A stretch of DNA of 64,000 bases from CAVSQX01 sp963730225. GTDB taxonomy: Bacteria > Planctomycetota > Phycisphaerae > Tepidisphaerales > Tepidisphaeraceae. The DNA lies in contig CAVSQX010000004.1 in NCBI GenBank assembly GCA_963730225.1, positions 1,674,001 through 1,738,000 on the forward strand. The letters run 5' to 3'. The notes beneath the pieces were generated by a model. That model ran no database searches and was not told the origin of the DNA. It saw only the letters and a program-made list of their open reading frames with translations. Both the position numbers and the translations under genes were made by a program. This document shows positions 1 through 8,593 of this stretch, in pieces (position 1 is the first letter of the stretch; each line of letters starts with the position of its first letter).

Positions 1-2511
1 TGTGCCTCCGGGTCCGCCGATTCCGGTGAGAGCCAGTTGCGGATCGAATTCGCCGCGGCTGGTTAAGGTTCCGATCCACGGCGCGGTCAGCGAACTGGGG
101 TAGAAAATAATCGGCTGCCCGCCGGCCTGGCCAGAAGGCGGCGATGGCGGTGTGGAGCTGGAGTTAACGAAGCTGGCGACGCTGAGGGAGTGAAGTCCGC
201 TGGAGGAATCGAAGGCGACGCTGGTCAGGTTGCCGAGCGAGACCGTCGCGGCGGGGCCGGGTCCGATGGATATGACGCCATTGGTCTGAGGCACGCCGAC
301 GTTGCCCAACAAGACCCTGCTGGAGCCGCCGGCGAGCGTGAGACTGGCCGAGACACTGACCAGTGGCGCCTGGAGCGAGCCGAGCGGAGACGAATCGATG
401 ATGCTATCCAGATCGAGATTTCCGCTTGCGGGCGCGATGGAAAGAACGCTGGCGTGAGTCGTGCCGGCGAGGGAGACATCGACGCCTTCGTCGCTGAGCA
501 TCACGGTGCCGGCGCCGGGGCCTTTGAGTTGGTAGGTTCCGTTGGTTCCGTTGACGTCGGGGAAGATGAGCTTCACGTTCGCCCGGCCGCCGACGGAGCC
601 GAATTCGTCGACGGCGGTGTAGGTATCGGCCGAGGGGGAGACGTTGTTGGAATTGTCGGATTCCAGCAGCGTGTTGCTGTCGTTGATGGAGGTCAGAATC
701 ACGTACGCGGCGGCGGGGACAGTGGTCGGAACGACCAGTTGGCCGGACAGCGTCACCGAAGCGTTGGGCCGAAGATTCACGTTCGAGCGGCTCAGGGGGC
801 CGTGCAGGGGAAGCAGAATGTCGCCGCTGTCGAGCGTGTCGTCGAGGGAGAGATACAGATCGTTGGTGATGAGGCCGTGGGCGATGGAGTTGCCCTGATT
901 CGTGATTTTGACTTTTGCCGTGGCGGCTTCGCCGGGAGCGAAGGTGGTTGGCAAGGTCGTGGAAATCAGCGTGCCAATCAGATCGGGCCCGTTGCCGGGC
1001 GTGGGGGTGATAAGCTGCGAGACGCTGTTGGAGGTGCTGGCGGCAAAGCCGGCGACGCCGGTGAATTGGGCGTAAATCTGGTGCGAGCCGACGGTGAGAC
1101 TCGACGTGGAAAAGACGGCCTGATTTGTGCCGGCGGGAATGGTTTCGGTGTCGGCCAGGTGCGAGCCGTCGAAGAAATTCACCGAGCCGGTGGGCAGGGA
1201 CGTGTTGGAACCCTGGGCGGCGGCGGTGACGGTTGCGGTGAATTGCACCGGCGTAGCGTACGGCACCGATGGATCGCTGGTGAGCAGCGTGGTGGTGGTG
1301 GATCGATTGACGGTGCCGGCGGTGTCGTTCAGGAGAATGCTGATTTGTGCGGAAGCTTCGTCGGCGACGGCGATGTCGGGTTTGCCGTCGTTGTTGAAAT
1401 CCCCGATGGCCAGCGCGGCCGGGCCGCCGCCGGTGGGGAAGTTGGCGGTGGCGCTGAAACCGCCGGTGCCGTCGCCGGTGCCGACGGTGATCTGGTCGGA
1501 TGGGGTTTGCAGCACGTCGAGCGAATTGCCGCCGTCGGCGAAGACGACATCCTGATCGCCGTCGAAATTAAAATCGGCGGCGGCGACGGCGCCGGCGGGA
1601 CCGGGCAGGCTGCCATCGGTGCTTTGGGTGAAATCAAAACTGCCGTTGTTCAGGAGAAGCTCGCCGCTGGTATCGAGGCTGCCGACGGCCAGATCGGGTG
1701 AGCCGTCGTTGTTCAGATCGACGGCGGTGAGAACATCCGGCTGGGTGGTGCTGAGTTGGACGGCGGCCGATTCGGAGAAGACGCCGGCGTCGTTGCTGAG
1801 GAAGGTGACGACGTTGATGTTGGACTGGGTTTGGGAATCGTAATCCTGGTCGGCGACGGCCAGATCGAGGGTCGAGCCGCCGTTGAAATTGGCGGCGACG
1901 ATGGAGGTGGGATTAAAACCGACGCCGATGGTTTGCGGCATTTGGAAGGTGCCGTTGCCGTTGCCCAGCAGAACGCTGACGCTGTTGTTGGAATAGTTGG
2001 CGGTGGCGATGTCGAGATTGCCGTCGCCGTTGAAGTCGCCGGCGGTGATGGCGATCGGGTCGCCGGCGGGAATGCCGGTGATGACGGTGGTGGATTGGCC
2101 CAGGCCGAATGTGCCGGCGTCGTTCAGAAAGACGGTGACGGTGGAGCCGGGGCCACCACCGGGCGAGCAGCCGACAGCCAAATCTGCAAAGCCGGTCTGG
2201 TAGATGCTCGAGTCGAAATCGCCGGCGAGAAGCGACGATGGCGGAGCGGATAAATTCAGCACGGGGCCGGCGGTGAAGGAGCCTTCGCCGTTGCCGTAGT
2301 AGATGCTGATCTGATCGTTGACGCGATCGGCGACGGCCAGATCGGTGTTGCCGTCGCCGTTAAAATCGGCAGCGACGATGGCATCGGGGGCGACGCCGGA
2401 GTTGAACTCGACCTGATCGGCGAAGGAGATGGCCGAAAGCAGGCATCGCCGTTCCAGCGGATGGGCCGATGGACGGGACGGAATCAGAGACTGAAAGCGA
2501 GAATTCCACAC
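1..2511 (-). CDS. FG-GAP/VCBS-repeat surface protein, C-terminus beyond window
   Basis: Reading the minus strand gives one open frame running off position 1, so the C-terminus is missing. The N-terminus contains HPLERRCLLSA, the planctomycete export or anchoring motif. It is followed by at least five repeats of the form FNGDGNTDLAVA, FNGDGNLDIATA, LNNDGSPDLAVG, FNFDGDQDVVFA and FNNDGKPDIAVA, whose DxDxDG cores are typical calcium-binding FG-GAP/VCBS beta-propeller blades. A bacterial Ig-like stretch (about 1130-1310) and a CARDB-like segment (about 690-1010) follow, and then a Gly/Ser-rich region. It is probably secreted or outer-membrane attached. No ATG fits; the GTG at 2509-2511 is the last plausible start before the motif and an in-frame stop lies further upstream. 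The long plus-strand frame over this region is a shadow. Confidence 0.85.
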   Translation of the reverse strand, partial: MWNSRFQSLIPSRPSAHPLERRCLLSAISFADQVEFNSGVAPDAIVAADFNGDGNTDLAVADRVNDQISIYYGNGEGSFTAGPVLNLSAPPSSLLAGDFDSSIYQTGFADLAVGCSPGGGPGSTVTVFLNDAGTFGLGQSTTVITGIPAGDPIAITAGDFNGDGNLDIATANYSNNSVSVLLGNGNGTFQMPQTIGVGFNPTSIVAANFNGGSTLDLAVADQDYDSQTQSNINVVTFLSNDAGVFSESAAVQLSTTQPDVLTAVDLNNDGSPDLAVGSLDTSGELLLNNGSFDFTQSTDGSLPGPAGAVAAADFNFDGDQDVVFADGGNSLDVLQTPSDQITVGTGDGTGGFSATANFPTGGGPAALAIGDFNNDGKPDIAVADEASAQISILLNDTAGTVNRSTTTTLLTSDPSVPYATPVQFTATVTAAAQGSNTSLPTGSVNFFDGSHLADTETIPAGTNQAVFSTSSLTVGSHQIYAQFTGVAGFAASTSNSVSQLITPTPGNGPDLIGTLISTTLPTTFAPGEAATAKVKITNQGNSIAHGLITNDLYLSLDDTLDSGDILLPLHGPLSRSNVNLRPNASVTLSGQLVVPTTVPAAAYVILTSINDSNTLLESDNSNNVSPSADTYTAVDEFGSVGGRANVKLIFPDVNGTNGTYQLKGPGAGTVMLSDEGVDVSLAGTTHASVLSIAPASGNLDLDSIIDSSPLGSLQAPLVSVSASLTLAGGSSRVLLGNVGVPQTNGVISIGPGPAATVSLGNLTSVAFDSSSGLHSLSVASFVNSSSTPPSPPSGQAGGQPIIFYPSSLTAPWIGTLTSRGEFDPQLALTGIGGPGGT

Positions 2512-2593
2512 ACAAATTACAATCAGGACAGAATCAAAGACGGCGACGAGCGAGCGGGCGTTTCACCGCCATGGACATCATATTCTGCCCATG

Positions 2594-3016
2594 TTACGCG
2601 GCCCTTGGCAAGAACTGGTGCAACGGCTCAGGCAGCTTGCGTAATCCGCGGCGAACGGCTTTGCCGACGGCGTACTGCATCGACAATTCAAATCGCCGAT
2701 GAACTTTGCCGTCGGGAGCGATTCCGAGGCGGTGCATTTCGCCCAGGGCCCACTGCCAGACATGATACTCCTCTTCGCAGCGTTTTCGGTAGCGATGAAA
2801 CCCGATGACGTGATGGCCGACTTCGTGGAGGAAAATCGCCAGGCTGATGGGCGTGCGCGGGACGGGGCATTCGATCCAGTTGACGACGCGGCCGTCGGCG
2901 TGATAGACGCGCCAGGCGCAGCCGGTCATGTTGGTGCGCCATTTCCGGACGCGGATGTCGTGGCGTTGGCGCGTCTGTTCGACGATCACATCGAGGGTGG
3001 ATTTACTGCAATTCAT
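2594..3016 (-). CDS. small HExxH (zincin-like) protein
   Basis: A 140-residue protein with a central HEVGHH motif (about residue 64), the zinc-binding HExxH signature of metallopeptidases, inside a hydrophobic helix (LAIFLHEVGHH). Further His residues and a Glu pair (FHRYRKRCEEEYHVW) follow and could supply the third ligand. There is no signal peptide, so it is probably cytoplasmic. The family is not recognised beyond the motif. The C-terminus is basic. It is divergent from the gene at 3148 and follows the FG-GAP gene on the same strand with no obvious functional link. The peptidase role is inferred from the motif only. Confidence 0.6.
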   Translation of the reverse strand: MNCSKSTLDVIVEQTRQRHDIRVRKWRTNMTGCAWRVYHADGRVVNWIECPVPRTPISLAIFLHEVGHHVIGFHRYRKRCEEEYHVWQWALGEMHRLGIAPDGKVHRRFELSMQYAVGKAVRRGLRKLPEPLHQFLPRAA

Positions 3017-3147
3017 CGCGGTGGGTCATCGGCCCAAATCCAGAGGCGGGCACAGGAGTGTTACGTTGGGCCGGGAACGTCCGCTTTGTGCTTTTGGCGG
3101 CAGTACAGAAAACGGGGCTGGTCGGAATTATCGGCCGCGGGATTACA

Positions 3148-3828
3148 ATGACGGGGATGAGCATTTGCGGAGTGATGCTGCGGCCGCCGCGGTTTTCGCC
3201 GGTGACGTTTTTCTGGCTGGCGGTGATGCTGGCGGCCAGCACGGCGGTGTTTCATCGGCTCACGCGGCGATGGACCTGGCAACGCCGGCGGGCGGCGATC
3301 GACGATTGGGCGGCCGAAGATCGCTTTGAAGTTCGCTGGGCGGACAAGGCAGCGTTGCCCGAGGCACTGGAGAAATTGAAATCGCTGGAAACGCAAGTGG
3401 ATGTTTCGCTGCATCGGGGACACGATGAGCTGATCGCGGTGACGACGGCGTCGGCACGGTGGCATTTGTTGATTCATCGCACGCAATCCGATCGGATGCC
3501 GGCGGCGCTGCGGCCAAGCGGCGCGGGCGGAAGCATCGTGGATATGTTTGGGCTTTCGCCGTTTCCGGCGCTGCTGGGGTCGGATCGGCTGGTGGTTTAT
3601 GCGGCCGAATCGCGGGCGGCCCGGATGATGGCGCGATCGGCGGTCGGGGGATTGTTGCCGCAGGATGTGGGATTGCTGGTCAGTGGGCCGTTTGTGATGC
3701 TGGATTTTTCGCGACGGCCGTTTGACGCGGTGGAGTTTGCACGGATGCTGGCGGTGATGGGGAACTTGATCGGGCATTTGCCGGAGGCGGAAAGCCCGGC
3801 CCTGCGGGCCGGCGTGAAACGGGATTGA
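3148..3828 (+). CDS. membrane-anchored protein of unknown function
   Basis: About 226 residues. One N-terminal membrane helix (FFWLAVMLAASTAVF, about residues 20-36) is followed by a basic stop-transfer segment (RRWTWQRRR) and a soluble domain with no family I recognise. A short hydrophobic region (VGLLVSGPFVMLDF) occurs near the C-terminus. The start is uncertain: ATG 3148, 3157 and 3175 are all in frame. A TACAAT -10-like box sits at 3144-3149, which would put the transcript start near 3157, so the second ATG could be leaderless; GGAG precedes the third. The gene ends 12 bp before ettA and may be co-transcribed with it. Confidence 0.6.
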   Translation: MTGMSICGVMLRPPRFSPVTFFWLAVMLAASTAVFHRLTRRWTWQRRRAAIDDWAAEDRFEVRWADKAALPEALEKLKSLETQVDVSLHRGHDELIAVTTASARWHLLIHRTQSDRMPAALRPSGAGGSIVDMFGLSPFPALLGSDRLVVYAAESRAARMMARSAVGGLLPQDVGLLVSGPFVMLDFSRRPFDAVEFARMLAVMGNLIGHLPEAESPALRAGVKRD

Positions 3829-3840
3829 TGGTGAGGTGCG

Positions 3841-5532
3841 ATGGGCGCGGCGAACGAACCAAACAAAATCATCTACACGATGATCGGCGTCGGGAAACGG
3901 TACGACAAAAAAGTCGTGCTGAAGGATATTTATCTGTCCTATTTCTACGGCGCGAAAATCGGCGTGCTGGGACTCAATGGGTCGGGGAAAAGCTCGCTGC
4001 TGAAAATTTTGGCGGGCGTCGACAAGCAATTCGACGGGCAAATCAGCTTGCAGCCGGGATACACGACGGGATACCTGGAGCAGGAGCCGAAGCTGGATGA
4101 GAGCCGAACGGTTCGGCAGATCGTCGAGGAAGGCGTGAGCGGAACCGTCGAGTTGCTGAAGGAATTCGAGCGGATCAACGAGAAATTCGCCGAGCCGATG
4201 GACGATTCGGCGATGACGGCGCTGCTGGAGAAACAGGGGAAAGTGCAGGAAAAGCTGGATGCGGCCGGGGCGTGGGACTTGGATTCGCAATTGGAAATGG
4301 CGATGGATGCGCTGCGATGTCCCAGCGGCGAAACGGTGGTGAGAAATCTCAGCGGGGGCGAGCGAAGGCGGGTGGCACTGTGCCGGCTGCTGTTGAAAAA
4401 ACCGGATGTGCTGATTCTCGATGAGCCGACGAACCATCTGGATGCGGAGACGGTCGGCTGGCTGGAGCAGCATCTGAAGCGGTACGAGGGAACGGTCATT
4501 GCCGTCACGCACGATCGGTATTTTCTGGACAACGTCGCGGGATGGATTCTGGAACTGGATCGCGGGGCGGGAATTCCGTGGAAGGGGAATTATTCATCGT
4601 GGCTGGAGCAGAAGAAGGCGAGATTGGCGATCGAGGAAAAACAGGAATCGGCCCGGCAGAAGGCGCTGGCGCGCGAGCTGGAATGGGTGCGGAAAAATCC
4701 GTCGGCGCGGCAGGCGAAATCCAAAGCCCGCCTGTCGGCGTACGACCAGATGGTGAATCAGGATGAGAAGGAGAAGGAAAAGGAGCTGGAGATTTTCATT
4801 CCCTCGGGGCCGCGGCTGGGACAGCGCGTGATCGAGGCGGCGAATTTGTCCAAGGCGTACGGCGAGAATGTGCTGATGAGCGACGTGAATTTCGTGCTGC
4901 CGCCCAACGCGATCGTCGGAATCATCGGCCCCAACGGAGCGGGGAAGACGACGCTGTTTCGCATGATCATCGGCTCGGAAAAGTCCGACGGCGGAGAGAT
5001 CAAACTCGGCGAAAGCGTGAAGCTGGCGTACGTCGAGCAGAGCCGCGACGCGCTGGGAGCGGACGATTCGGTGTGGCAGGCGATCAGCGGCGGGCAGGAA
5101 TTTCTCAAGCTCGGATCGGTCAGCGTGAACAGCCGGGGATATCTGACTCGCTTCGGATTCAGCGGGACCGATCAACAGCGAAAAGTCGGAACGCTCTCGG
5201 GCGGCGAGCGGAATCGGGTGCATTTGGCGCGAATGCTCAAGGACGGAGCGAATGTGCTGTTGTTGGATGAGCCGACGAACGATCTGGATGTGAATGCGAT
5301 TCGGGCGCTGGAGGAGGCGCTGGAGAATTTCGCCGGCTGCGCGGTGGTGATCAGCCACGATCGGTGGTTTTTGGATCGGCTGGCGACGCACATTCTGGCT
5401 TTTGAAGGGGAGAGCCGGGTGGTTTTTTATGCGGGGAATTATTCGGGGTATGAGGCGGAGCGGCGAAAGCGGTTGGGGATTGAGGCGGAGAGGCCGCATC
5501 GGCTGAAATATCGGAAGTTGAGCAAGGGATAG
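3841..5532 (+). CDS. ettA: energy-dependent translational throttle EttA (ABC-F)
   Basis: A 563-residue ABC-F ATPase with two nucleotide-binding domains and no membrane segment. Walker A motifs GLNGSGKSS (about residue 45) and GPNGAGKTT (about 363), signatures LSGGERRR and LSGGERNR, and Walker B LILDEPTNHLD and LLLDEPTNDLD are all intact. Between the domains lies the charged linker (KKARLAIEEKQESARQ, ending in KEKEKELE). Length matches E. coli EttA (555 aa), and the short arm between Walker A and the signature of domain 1 fits EttA better than Uup or antibiotic-resistance ABC-F proteins. The family gates the first peptide bond on the ribosome according to ATP/ADP level. Confidence 0.93.
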   Translation: MGAANEPNKIIYTMIGVGKRYDKKVVLKDIYLSYFYGAKIGVLGLNGSGKSSLLKILAGVDKQFDGQISLQPGYTTGYLEQEPKLDESRTVRQIVEEGVSGTVELLKEFERINEKFAEPMDDSAMTALLEKQGKVQEKLDAAGAWDLDSQLEMAMDALRCPSGETVVRNLSGGERRRVALCRLLLKKPDVLILDEPTNHLDAETVGWLEQHLKRYEGTVIAVTHDRYFLDNVAGWILELDRGAGIPWKGNYSSWLEQKKARLAIEEKQESARQKALARELEWVRKNPSARQAKSKARLSAYDQMVNQDEKEKEKELEIFIPSGPRLGQRVIEAANLSKAYGENVLMSDVNFVLPPNAIVGIIGPNGAGKTTLFRMIIGSEKSDGGEIKLGESVKLAYVEQSRDALGADDSVWQAISGGQEFLKLGSVSVNSRGYLTRFGFSGTDQQRKVGTLSGGERNRVHLARMLKDGANVLLLDEPTNDLDVNAIRALEEALENFAGCAVVISHDRWFLDRLATHILAFEGESRVVFYAGNYSGYEAERRKRLGIEAERPHRLKYRKLSKG

Positions 5533-5538
5533 CCATAA

Positions 5539-5578
5539 TCCAGTCGATAAAATTGACTGGACATAAATTATGTCCAGT
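5539..5578. promoter_or_regulatory. palindromic operator upstream of the Phd/VapC pair
   Basis: A perfect 23-bp palindrome, ACTGGACATAA-A-TTATGTCCAGT, occupies 5556-5578. Just upstream, TCCAGTC (5539-5545) is inverted against GACTGGA (5555-5561), so three alternating copies of the same half-site (TCCAGT/ACTGGA) occur within 40 bp. It lies 16 bp before the antitoxin ATG and overlaps the likely promoter (TTGACT at 5553-5558). Autoregulation by antitoxin or toxin-antitoxin complexes at such palindromes is general for Phd-type modules. The assignment here is inference from position and symmetry. Confidence 0.7.
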
Positions 5579-5593
5579 TGTAGGATCCCTGCG

Positions 5594-5812
5594 ATGAAAT
5601 CCATTGCGGCCGCGAAGTTCAAAGAGCAGTGCCTGGCGATTCTTGACCGGGTGGGCCCGGAGGGAATTGTGATCACCAAACACGGGAAGCCCGTGGCGAC
5701 GCTGCTGCCCGTCAAGACGACGTCGGCCCGGCTCATCGGGTCGATGAAGGGGAAGATCCGATTCAAGGGCCCGATCTTCTCGACGGGCCTGAAGTGGGAT
5801 GCTGAATCTTGA
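5594..5812 (+). CDS. Phd/YefM-type antitoxin
   Basis: About 72 residues from ATG 5594 (MKSIAAAKFKEQ). An upstream in-frame ATG at 5570 would lie inside the palindromic operator, so it is less likely. The sequence has the typical Phd/YefM fold features: an A-x-x-F-K-x-x-C-L-A-I-L-D segment and then the ITKHGKPVATLLPV strand-turn-strand, followed by a disordered C-terminus that would bind the toxin. Its end overlaps the toxin start by 14 bp, indicating translational coupling. The expected role is neutralising the PIN toxin and repressing the operon. Confidence 0.85.
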   Translation: MKSIAAAKFKEQCLAILDRVGPEGIVITKHGKPVATLLPVKTTSARLIGSMKGKIRFKGPIFSTGLKWDAES

Positions 5813-6164
5813 CACGCACATCCTGCTGTTCGCGCTGACCGGCCAGCTGACTGACGCCGAGCAGGCGCTGCTAGAGAGCGATCCGTGGGGAATCTCCGAC
5901 ATCGTCATTTGGGAAATCGCCAAGCTGGCACAGCGGGGAAGAATTCAAATGGAGCTGGACGACAGCGAACTGATTCGCCTGCTTGCGGGGATTACGGTTT
6001 GGCCCATCACGCTGGATATTTGCCGGGCCATTACCACGCTGGATTTTCGCAGCGACCCGGCGGATGAAATCATCGCGGCCACCAGCCTCGTGCAAAAAGC
6101 CCCGCTGGTGACGAGAGACCGGAAGATCAAAACGTCGAAGGTGGTGCCGATGGCGCTGAGATGA
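5799..6164 (+). CDS. vapC: PIN-domain toxin (VapC family)
   Basis: A 121-residue PIN-domain ribonuclease. The acidic active-site residues are visible: the first Asp in LNLDTH (residue 5), Glu in IWEIAKL (about 41), Asp in DPADEIIAAT (about 88) and a final Asp in VTRDRKI (about 105). Length is normal for VapC. Proteins of this family cleave tRNA or rRNA when released from the antitoxin. It overlaps the antitoxin gene by 14 bp and converges on nuoI. It is part of a compact toxin-antitoxin insertion between ettA and the nuo fragment. Confidence 0.88.
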   Translation: MLNLDTHILLFALTGQLTDAEQALLESDPWGISDIVIWEIAKLAQRGRIQMELDDSELIRLLAGITVWPITLDICRAITTLDFRSDPADEIIAATSLVQKAPLVTRDRKIKTSKVVPMALR

Positions 6165-6207
6165 ATGCGGCCCGGCGCTGCGCTTTGGGACCGCCGTGCT
6201 GGGATCT

Positions 6208-6747
6208 TCACATCGGTTCGGCTTTGACCGATTCGTCGTACATCTGAAGCAGCTTGCTCTTGTCGAAGATCATTTCCTGGCGGGTGAGGCCGACGATGTC
6301 GTAGGAATGGGTTAATTCAATGGCGTCGACGGGGCAGGCTTCTTCGCACATGCCGCAGTAGATGCAGCGAAGCTCGTCGATGTCGAATTTCGCCGGGTAT
6401 TTTTCGCGGTCGTCCCAGGGCGATTCGGCGGCTTCGATGTGAATGCAGCGGGCGGGGCAGGCGGTGGAGCACATGAAACAGGCGACGCATTTCACCCGGC
6501 CGTCTTCGTCTTTGTTCAGCCGATGCACGCCACGGTAGGTGCGGAGATTCATGCCGCCTTTTTCCACGGGAAGGTCTTCGCGCTTTTCCTCGGGGTATTG
6601 GATGACGCGGTCGGTGCCGCCGAGCACCATAAACATGTGCTTCATCGTGGTGCCAAGGCCCTTGAGCACCTGCGGTATGTAAAACTGATCGCCCAGCGAA
6701 AGCTTAGGTTCCTGGAGCACGATCACGTCGGAGTCTTTCATGACCAT
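6208..6747 (-). CDS. nuoI: NADH-quinone oxidoreductase subunit I
   Basis: A 179-residue complex I subunit carrying two [4Fe-4S] clusters in the peripheral arm: CVACFMCSTACP and CIYCGMCEEACP are both complete. It begins MVMKDSD (ATG 6747; ATG 6741 is an alternative). Its usual neighbours nuoH and nuoJ are not adjacent. nuoH ends at 11120 on the same strand, 4.4 kb upstream, and downstream is the convergent vapC. The gene follows the lipoprotein hydrolase by 44 bp, so it may now depend on that gene's transcript or on a local promoter. Confidence 0.95.
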   Translation of the reverse strand: MVMKDSDVIVLQEPKLSLGDQFYIPQVLKGLGTTMKHMFMVLGGTDRVIQYPEEKREDLPVEKGGMNLRTYRGVHRLNKDEDGRVKCVACFMCSTACPARCIHIEAAESPWDDREKYPAKFDIDELRCIYCGMCEEACPVDAIELTHSYDIVGLTRQEMIFDKSKLLQMYDESVKAEPM

Positions 6748-6790
6748 GCGATCTTAGGGGAGTTTTGCTGATCATGCCAGCGTGCGCGGC

Positions 6791-8092
6791 TCATTTTGAA
6801 TGGTCGTGCGGATCGACACGGGTGAATTCAATGTAATCGCGCAGGAATTTGATGAGATGAGGATTGGCGATGTCGCTGTGGCCGTTCATGATTTGCGGAT
6901 CGACGGAAACGATCCAGAAGGGGTTGCCGGGCTTGTAGGTATCGCACGGTTTTAAGGTGGCGTTGGGGAGATAGTAGGTTTGCCGCGTGAGGGAGTTGGG
7001 AACCCATTTGGCGCGCTCGCCCTGGACGATATCGAAGGAATGCAAGGGCTCGACGGCAGCTGGATTGGCGGCGGAGTAAATCAGTTGGTGGGTTATGAAG
7101 GGCCCGAACCAGCCGATGGTTTCCAGGCCGGCGACTTTTTGATTGTGGTCGCGATTGCTTTGAAAGATCGTTGCGAAGAATCGTCCGATGGGGAAGGTGT
7201 AGCGGGTGGCCCAATCGGACTCTGAAGTGAAGATGGAAAGCACGGGCCGCTGGTCCTGGGGGTATTTCTGGATTTCCTGCGCCAGCAGATTCAGATCGGA
7301 GTGCCGCTGCGCCTCGAAGGCGGGATTGAGAAGAATGACCTGATCGCCCAGCGGTTTGAGGCGGGTTGGTTTTTTGGTGTTGCCGATGGTGTCGATGAAT
7401 CGTTCGGTGATGATCTGCGAGAGCGCCGAGTAAACGGCCGCGCCGCCGAAGCTGTGGCCGATGATGATCAATTCGGTTCGCGGGGCGTTTTTCGGGAGGG
7501 CATCGAGGCTGTCCTTCTGGATCGATTCCAGATCGACCAGCAGCTTGGTCATTGCGCCGTAGCCGCCGACTTTGTGGGCCGTGTCCTTGCGTTCCCAGAA
7601 GCTTAATTCCTTGAACGGCTCCCACGTCGCCGACAAACCCCGCCAGCCGGCGTAGACGCCGACGATTTTTCTTGCGGAGCGATGGCCGCGGGTCTGGGCG
7701 GACTGCTCGAGGTTGTGCAGCTCTTCGAGGATTGCCCGAAACGCCGTCACGCCGTCGTTGTCGTAGTCGGCATTATCCTTCCAGCCGTGCACGAAGGCGA
7801 CCAGAACAATTCCCTGCGGAGTTGCATGAGTCGGGTCGCCGATGCCGGCCTGGTCGCGAATCATTTGCTCGACGGCGACGCGCTGATTGGGATCCCAGAA
7901 CCAACCCTGATCGTCGAACTCGACAAAACCAAGCGTGTAATCCGCATTGGTTTCGATGACGGCTTTTTTATCGGGATGGGTAGGATCGAACGGGGCGAAG
8001 CTGGTGCGATAGGGAAGGTTCGACGTGCAGCCGGCGATGTACAAAACGGTCGTTAAAACAAGAACGGTCAGAACGGTCAGTGTGAAATTCAT
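6791..8092 (-). CDS. lipoprotein alpha/beta-hydrolase (lipase-like)
   Basis: About 433 residues from ATG 8092. An N-terminal hydrophobic signal ends in a lipobox (YIAGC, Cys about 22), so it is an exported lipoprotein. The body contains FVHGWKDNADYDN (oxyanion-hole HG) and the nucleophile elbow IIGHSFGGAAVY (GHSFGG), with later Asp and His candidates (for example FTSESDWATRY and NGHSDIANPH). This matches alpha/beta-hydrolase or DUF900-like esterases; the substrate is unknown. It is divergent from the ArsR gene and is one of the genes lying between nuoH and nuoI. Confidence 0.8.
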   Translation of the reverse strand: MNFTLTVLTVLVLTTVLYIAGCTSNLPYRTSFAPFDPTHPDKKAVIETNADYTLGFVEFDDQGWFWDPNQRVAVEQMIRDQAGIGDPTHATPQGIVLVAFVHGWKDNADYDNDGVTAFRAILEELHNLEQSAQTRGHRSARKIVGVYAGWRGLSATWEPFKELSFWERKDTAHKVGGYGAMTKLLVDLESIQKDSLDALPKNAPRTELIIIGHSFGGAAVYSALSQIITERFIDTIGNTKKPTRLKPLGDQVILLNPAFEAQRHSDLNLLAQEIQKYPQDQRPVLSIFTSESDWATRYTFPIGRFFATIFQSNRDHNQKVAGLETIGWFGPFITHQLIYSAANPAAVEPLHSFDIVQGERAKWVPNSLTRQTYYLPNATLKPCDTYKPGNPFWIVSVDPQIMNGHSDIANPHLIKFLRDYIEFTRVDPHDHSK

Positions 8093-8218
8093 AATTTGCC
8101 CCCGAAATCGGTCCCGAGTGCCGGCTGGCAACTATGGCTGCGGCCGCACATTTTTACAATTCGGCGTCGGCCCGGCGACAAGCTGGCAGCGGAACATTGC
8201 CGGGCATATCGTAGAAGA

Positions 8219-8503
8219 ATGGCTTCGCCTCGACTGACCGATCGGCAATTTGCCCGCATTGCCCGCGCGCTGGCGGAGCCGAGACGGTACGAAATCCTTC
8301 GGCAACTGGGGAAATGCAGGAAATCGATGCCGTGCACCGTTCTTCACAAATCCCACCGTGTGAGCGCGGCGACTTTGTCTCATCACATGAAAGAGCTGGA
8401 GACGGCCGGGCTGATCGAGATCGTTCGGCAGGGGAAATTCGCCAATCTGATCCTCCAGCGCGACGTGCTAAACGCCTATCTGGAAAGGCTCGCGCGGATT
8501 TAA
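8219..8503 (+). CDS. ArsR-family transcriptional regulator
   Basis: 94 residues from ATG 8219 (MASPRLTDRQ); an upstream in-frame ATG at 8096 would add a poorly structured basic segment. It is a winged helix-turn-helix of the ArsR type: ALAEPRRYEILRQL (helices 1-2), VSAATLSHHMKELETAGLI (recognition helix) and the wing IVRQGKFANLILQ. The canonical metal-binding ELCVCDL motif is absent, so it is probably not a metal sensor. It sits immediately upstream of an SDR gene on the same strand, a frequent arrangement in which the regulator represses the oxidoreductase. It is probably cytoplasmic and autoregulatory. Confidence 0.82.
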   Translation: MASPRLTDRQFARIARALAEPRRYEILRQLGKCRKSMPCTVLHKSHRVSAATLSHHMKELETAGLIEIVRQGKFANLILQRDVLNAYLERLARI

Positions 8504-8526
8504 CCGGGGGAAAATGTTTTTCGCAT

Positions 8527-8570
8527 TTGACTTTCGTTTGTCAGTTAGACAATTATCGAACTGTCGAAAC
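8527..8570 (+). promoter_or_regulatory. candidate promoter/operator between arsR-type gene and SDR
   Basis: The 90-bp gap contains TTGACT (8527-8532) as a -35 candidate and only weak -10 candidates (AATTAT, 8551-8556). It also contains the inverted repeat TTGTC-AGTTA-GACAA (8538-8552) and CAGTT...AACTG (8542-8562). ArsR proteins bind such AT-rich symmetric sites, so this is the likely operator for the adjacent regulator. This is inference only. Confidence 0.4.
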
Positions 8571-8593
8571 GAACCTTTTACTGGAGAGCGATC

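Noticed and set aside
190..1701. Long plus-strand open frame (503 codons) over the first gene
   Set aside because: Gly/Val/Asp-rich nonsense; the minus strand encodes FG-GAP repeats and the LERRCLLSA motif.
3061..4512. Long minus-strand open frame opposite the membrane protein and ettA
   Set aside because: His/Arg/Gln-rich composition is the antisense of a GC-rich coding strand; the plus strand has clear family motifs.
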